This document shows, in pieces, positions 62,017 to 64,000 of a stretch of 64,000 nt of DNA. Numbering within the stretch: the first letter of the stretch is position 1; the number at the start of each line of letters is the position of its first letter. A program made the position numbers and the translations under genes. The stretch is from Lycocorax pyrrhopterus obiensis (Eukaryota > Chordata > Aves > Passeriformes > Paradisaeidae), in NCBI GenBank assembly GCA_014706295.1, contig JACSVZ010000011.1, positions 8,911,163 through 8,975,162 of the forward strand. The letters are read 5' to 3'. Under the pieces are notes generated by a model, which was not told the origin of the DNA, did not search any database, and was given only the letters and a program-made list of their open reading frames with translations.

Positions 62017-64000
62017 GTAGTGCTGTTTTGGAGTTCTTCTGGGGAGAGCAGGCAGCAGCACAGGGGACGTGGCAGAGGACAGTGGCCCCGAAGCTACTAG
62101 ACCAGAAGGTGCTTCCTTGCTGTCCTGAGGAGAGCCGTGCACAAAGCCGTTAACCTCAGTCTTTATGAGTGATGACAGTGTATTAGCAGGCATAACCGAA
62201 GAGTTCTGATTGGGGCCGATACTGGAGTTGGGCTCAAAAAGCTGTGATGGTAGATCTCGCATTTGATGTGTCAACATATGCTGCTTCAAATTACCCTTTG
62301 TGGAAAAGCCACGATTGCAAACTGTGCAAATAAATGGTCTCTCTTTGGTATGACTTCTGTAATGAATGTCCAAGGCACTCTGACAAGCAAATGTTTTGCC
62401 ACAAATGTCACATGCAGTGTTTTTAAATTTACCTCTATCTCTGAAAGGAAAGAGCATACTCAGGGACTCTTCTTTAATCATTTTGTCAGTGTTACTAGAC
62501 GTCAAGTCCAAAGCACCACTGTTAGCAGGGGTTGGAGACAAACCGTTGGCAAACTCACTTGGTAAAGCTCTTAATGGTTTCTCTTCAATACTTGGTGACT
62601 TGTGGTAATCATTAGTGCTGTTGGATGGGGACAAGGCCTGCATGGAAGAGGTAGACTCTGAGACAGCAGGGCTTCCAGCACTTTGGCTTTCCATATCACC
62701 ACCGACAGATGACGAATCGTTAGTCAAAACATCCCCTTCCACTGACCCATTTTCTACTGACTTTAGGCTTGCCTGAAGTTGTTCAGCAAGGCCGGCATTG
62801 ATCATCTTCATCTGATTTTCCAAAGCAGCAATACTTGACATTTCCAGGGGCAGAGGGGAAGAAGACAAGCTGTCTTGTGATGCATCCACAGATTTAGGTG
62901 TATCTGGCACGCTGCTGTCAGGACAGTCTTCCATATTCTCATCTGAGAAGTTGTCTATATCATCAAAATTCTTATCATCAAAAGATCCCGTATCTGATTC
63001 CATTGACTCGGGATAGTTTTCTGTCACCGGGGTGTTGGGGATCTGCCCTCCCATGTGCATTCGGATATGCTGCTGTAGCACAACGGCATTGGTGAATTTT
63101 TTCTGGCAGATTGGGCAAGAATGTTGCACTCTCAGCGGGGGCATGGCACGGTGGACACTGTAGTGAGTCTTTAAGTTGCCCTTAGTAGTGAAAGCACGAC
63201 CACAGATTTTACATTTGAATGGCCTCTCTCCAGTATGGGTGCGATAATGCATTTTCAGTGCGCTCTGGCAGCTGAGAACTCTGTGGCAAATGATGCACTC
63301 GTTAGGATCGGTTGCCTTTTTGTCAATGTTTTCTACAAGTTGCTGCAATTTTGACGTTTCAGATGCTGGCGTTGAATCCAATAGTCCTCCAAATGGAAAC
63401 TTTGCCTTAAATTGCTCTGACATAAGAGGCATCAGTGGATTTGTAAAAGTGGCGGCACTGCTGGAGCCCGAGTCTGCTGCCGGGGAGCTCACAGAGCTGC
63501 TCATGTTAGTGATGGTGCTTGTGTTTTGAGGGTTTTCTTCTGTTTTGCCATTCGAGGTAGGCAACGCACCAGCCTCTACCTCATCAGAAAGTCCATTTGA
63601 AATTTTTGATGTGGGATCAGCTGTTCCCGAGTCACTCTTGACAGAGCAGGGAGGGCTAGCAGAAGGATGGCTAATGGGAATCGGCTGAGGCTCCTCAGTT
63701 TTGATGAATGGGGCCAAGCTTGGAATTGTTGGTGGGAGTGGCAGGCCAACAGAAGTTGTTAGGGTGGAGAGGACTGGCTTGCTGTCCAGCCAGCTCGTGA
63801 CAGGTTTCTCTGGTGGTATAGACATCCCATAAGGAATACCCGTGCTTGTAGGAATATTGTCCAAATGCTCTGGCACTGGGTACGGATTCATTTGAATATG
63901 AGGGTATTTTTCTTTGTGACGCTGAAAGTGGACTTTTAAGTTTCCCTTTGTGGAGAACCTGTTTCCGCATATGTTGCATTTAAATGGCCTCTCGCCAGTG
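61888..64000 (-). CDS. SALL1: SALL1 (spalt-like transcription factor 1), large zinc-finger exon, 5' part outside window
   Basis: The minus strand is open from the right edge to a splice donor, giving 704 complete residues. They match vertebrate SALL1 almost continuously, including the stretch starting [14 protein letters not shown]. That ATG at 63,891 is internal: the frame continues upstream through a C2H2 finger ([20 protein letters not shown]) to base 64,000. Visible in order are the second finger of one pair, a serine/proline-rich linker, a finger triplet, an acidic/serine-rich linker, a finger pair, another linker, and most of the last pair. Possible sumoylation motifs (IKTE, IKEE) lie in the linkers. 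SALL1 is a nuclear DNA-binding repressor that recruits the NuRD complex through an N-terminal motif, which is off-window here. About 470 N-terminal residues are missing, judged from the usual length of about 1,320. The exon ends AAG|GTACTT at 61,888/61,887, phase 0. Identity as SALL1 rather than SALL3 or SALL4 rests on linker and C-terminal wording and is very secure. Confidence 0.97.
62266..62412 (-). other. SALL1: SALL1 zinc-finger pair (CDICGKTF / CTVCNRGF)
   Basis: Two C2H2 fingers are joined by the HTKERPF linker, with every zinc ligand present. The [11 protein letters not shown] wording is the 'SAL box' signature of the second finger of each pair. Pairs of this type in SALL proteins bind AT-rich DNA; specificity cannot be read from this sequence alone. 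Confidence 0.95.
63055..63297 (-). other. SALL1: SALL1 zinc-finger triplet
   Basis: Three consecutive C2H2 fingers are present: [20 protein letters not shown], then the KCKICGRAF finger, then the SCPICQKKF finger. All twelve zinc ligands are intact. The third finger, set off by a short linker ([11 protein letters not shown]), is the diagnostic extra finger of the central cluster in spalt proteins. Confidence 0.95.
63916..63978 (-). other. SALL1: C2H2 zinc finger, second of a SALL double-finger pair
   Basis: The pattern C-x2-C-x12-H-x3-H is complete, within [20 protein letters not shown]. It is preceded by the TGERPF linker that joins it to the first finger of the pair, which lies beyond the right edge. 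This is one of the pairs that define the spalt family. Confidence 0.95.

Noticed and set aside
63889..63891. ATG at the start of [10 protein letters not shown] as the SALL1 start codon
   Set aside because: The reading frame continues upstream into a complete zinc finger typical of SALL1, so this methionine is internal.

Overview
The window is vertebrate nuclear DNA, most likely from a bird. The evidence is one recognisable coding gene (SALL1), an AT-rich intergenic background, and two CR1 LINE tails ending in the ATTCTRTGAT-type repeat typical of avian CR1 elements. There are no bacterial-style operons. Nearly all open frames in the first 56 kb are short, antisense-overlapping and without recognisable protein content.

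Layout: positions 1 to about 56,050 are a gene-poor, AT-rich desert lying downstream (3') of SALL1. In it I can support a CR1 3' fragment at about 21,997-22,241 (+), a CR1 tail at about 34,101-34,175 (-), several decayed MIR-like SINE remnants, microsatellites, a 35-bp tandem duplication, and a diverged pair of roughly 100-bp repeats at 44.46 and 46.10 kb that I cannot assign to a family. Positions 56,130-58,050 are a strong CpG island. It holds a 16-base poly-C run, a four-run G-quadruplex motif on the minus strand and a 49-bp minisatellite of four copies. No coding gene is evident there. From about 58 kb to the right edge the minus strand carries the SALL1 locus: candidate 3' UTR, terminal exon (60,396-60,836), a 1,051-bp phase-0 intron, and most of the large zinc-finger exon (61,888-64,000), which runs off the window.

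How it works together: SALL1 is a nuclear multi-zinc-finger repressor used in limb, kidney, ear and neural development. Such genes usually sit in gene deserts rich in distal regulatory DNA. The desert here is therefore the natural place for enhancers, and the orphan CpG island about 2.3 kb past the stop codon is the most conspicuous non-coding signal. It may be a promoter of a non-coding transcript, a Polycomb-type CpG platform or a 3' regulatory element; the sequence alone does not decide. The ATGCAAAT octamer cluster between 10.3 and 16.9 kb is a second candidate regulatory region. I found no evidence for a wholly new genetic system. The novel-looking items are non-coding and are listed with tests.
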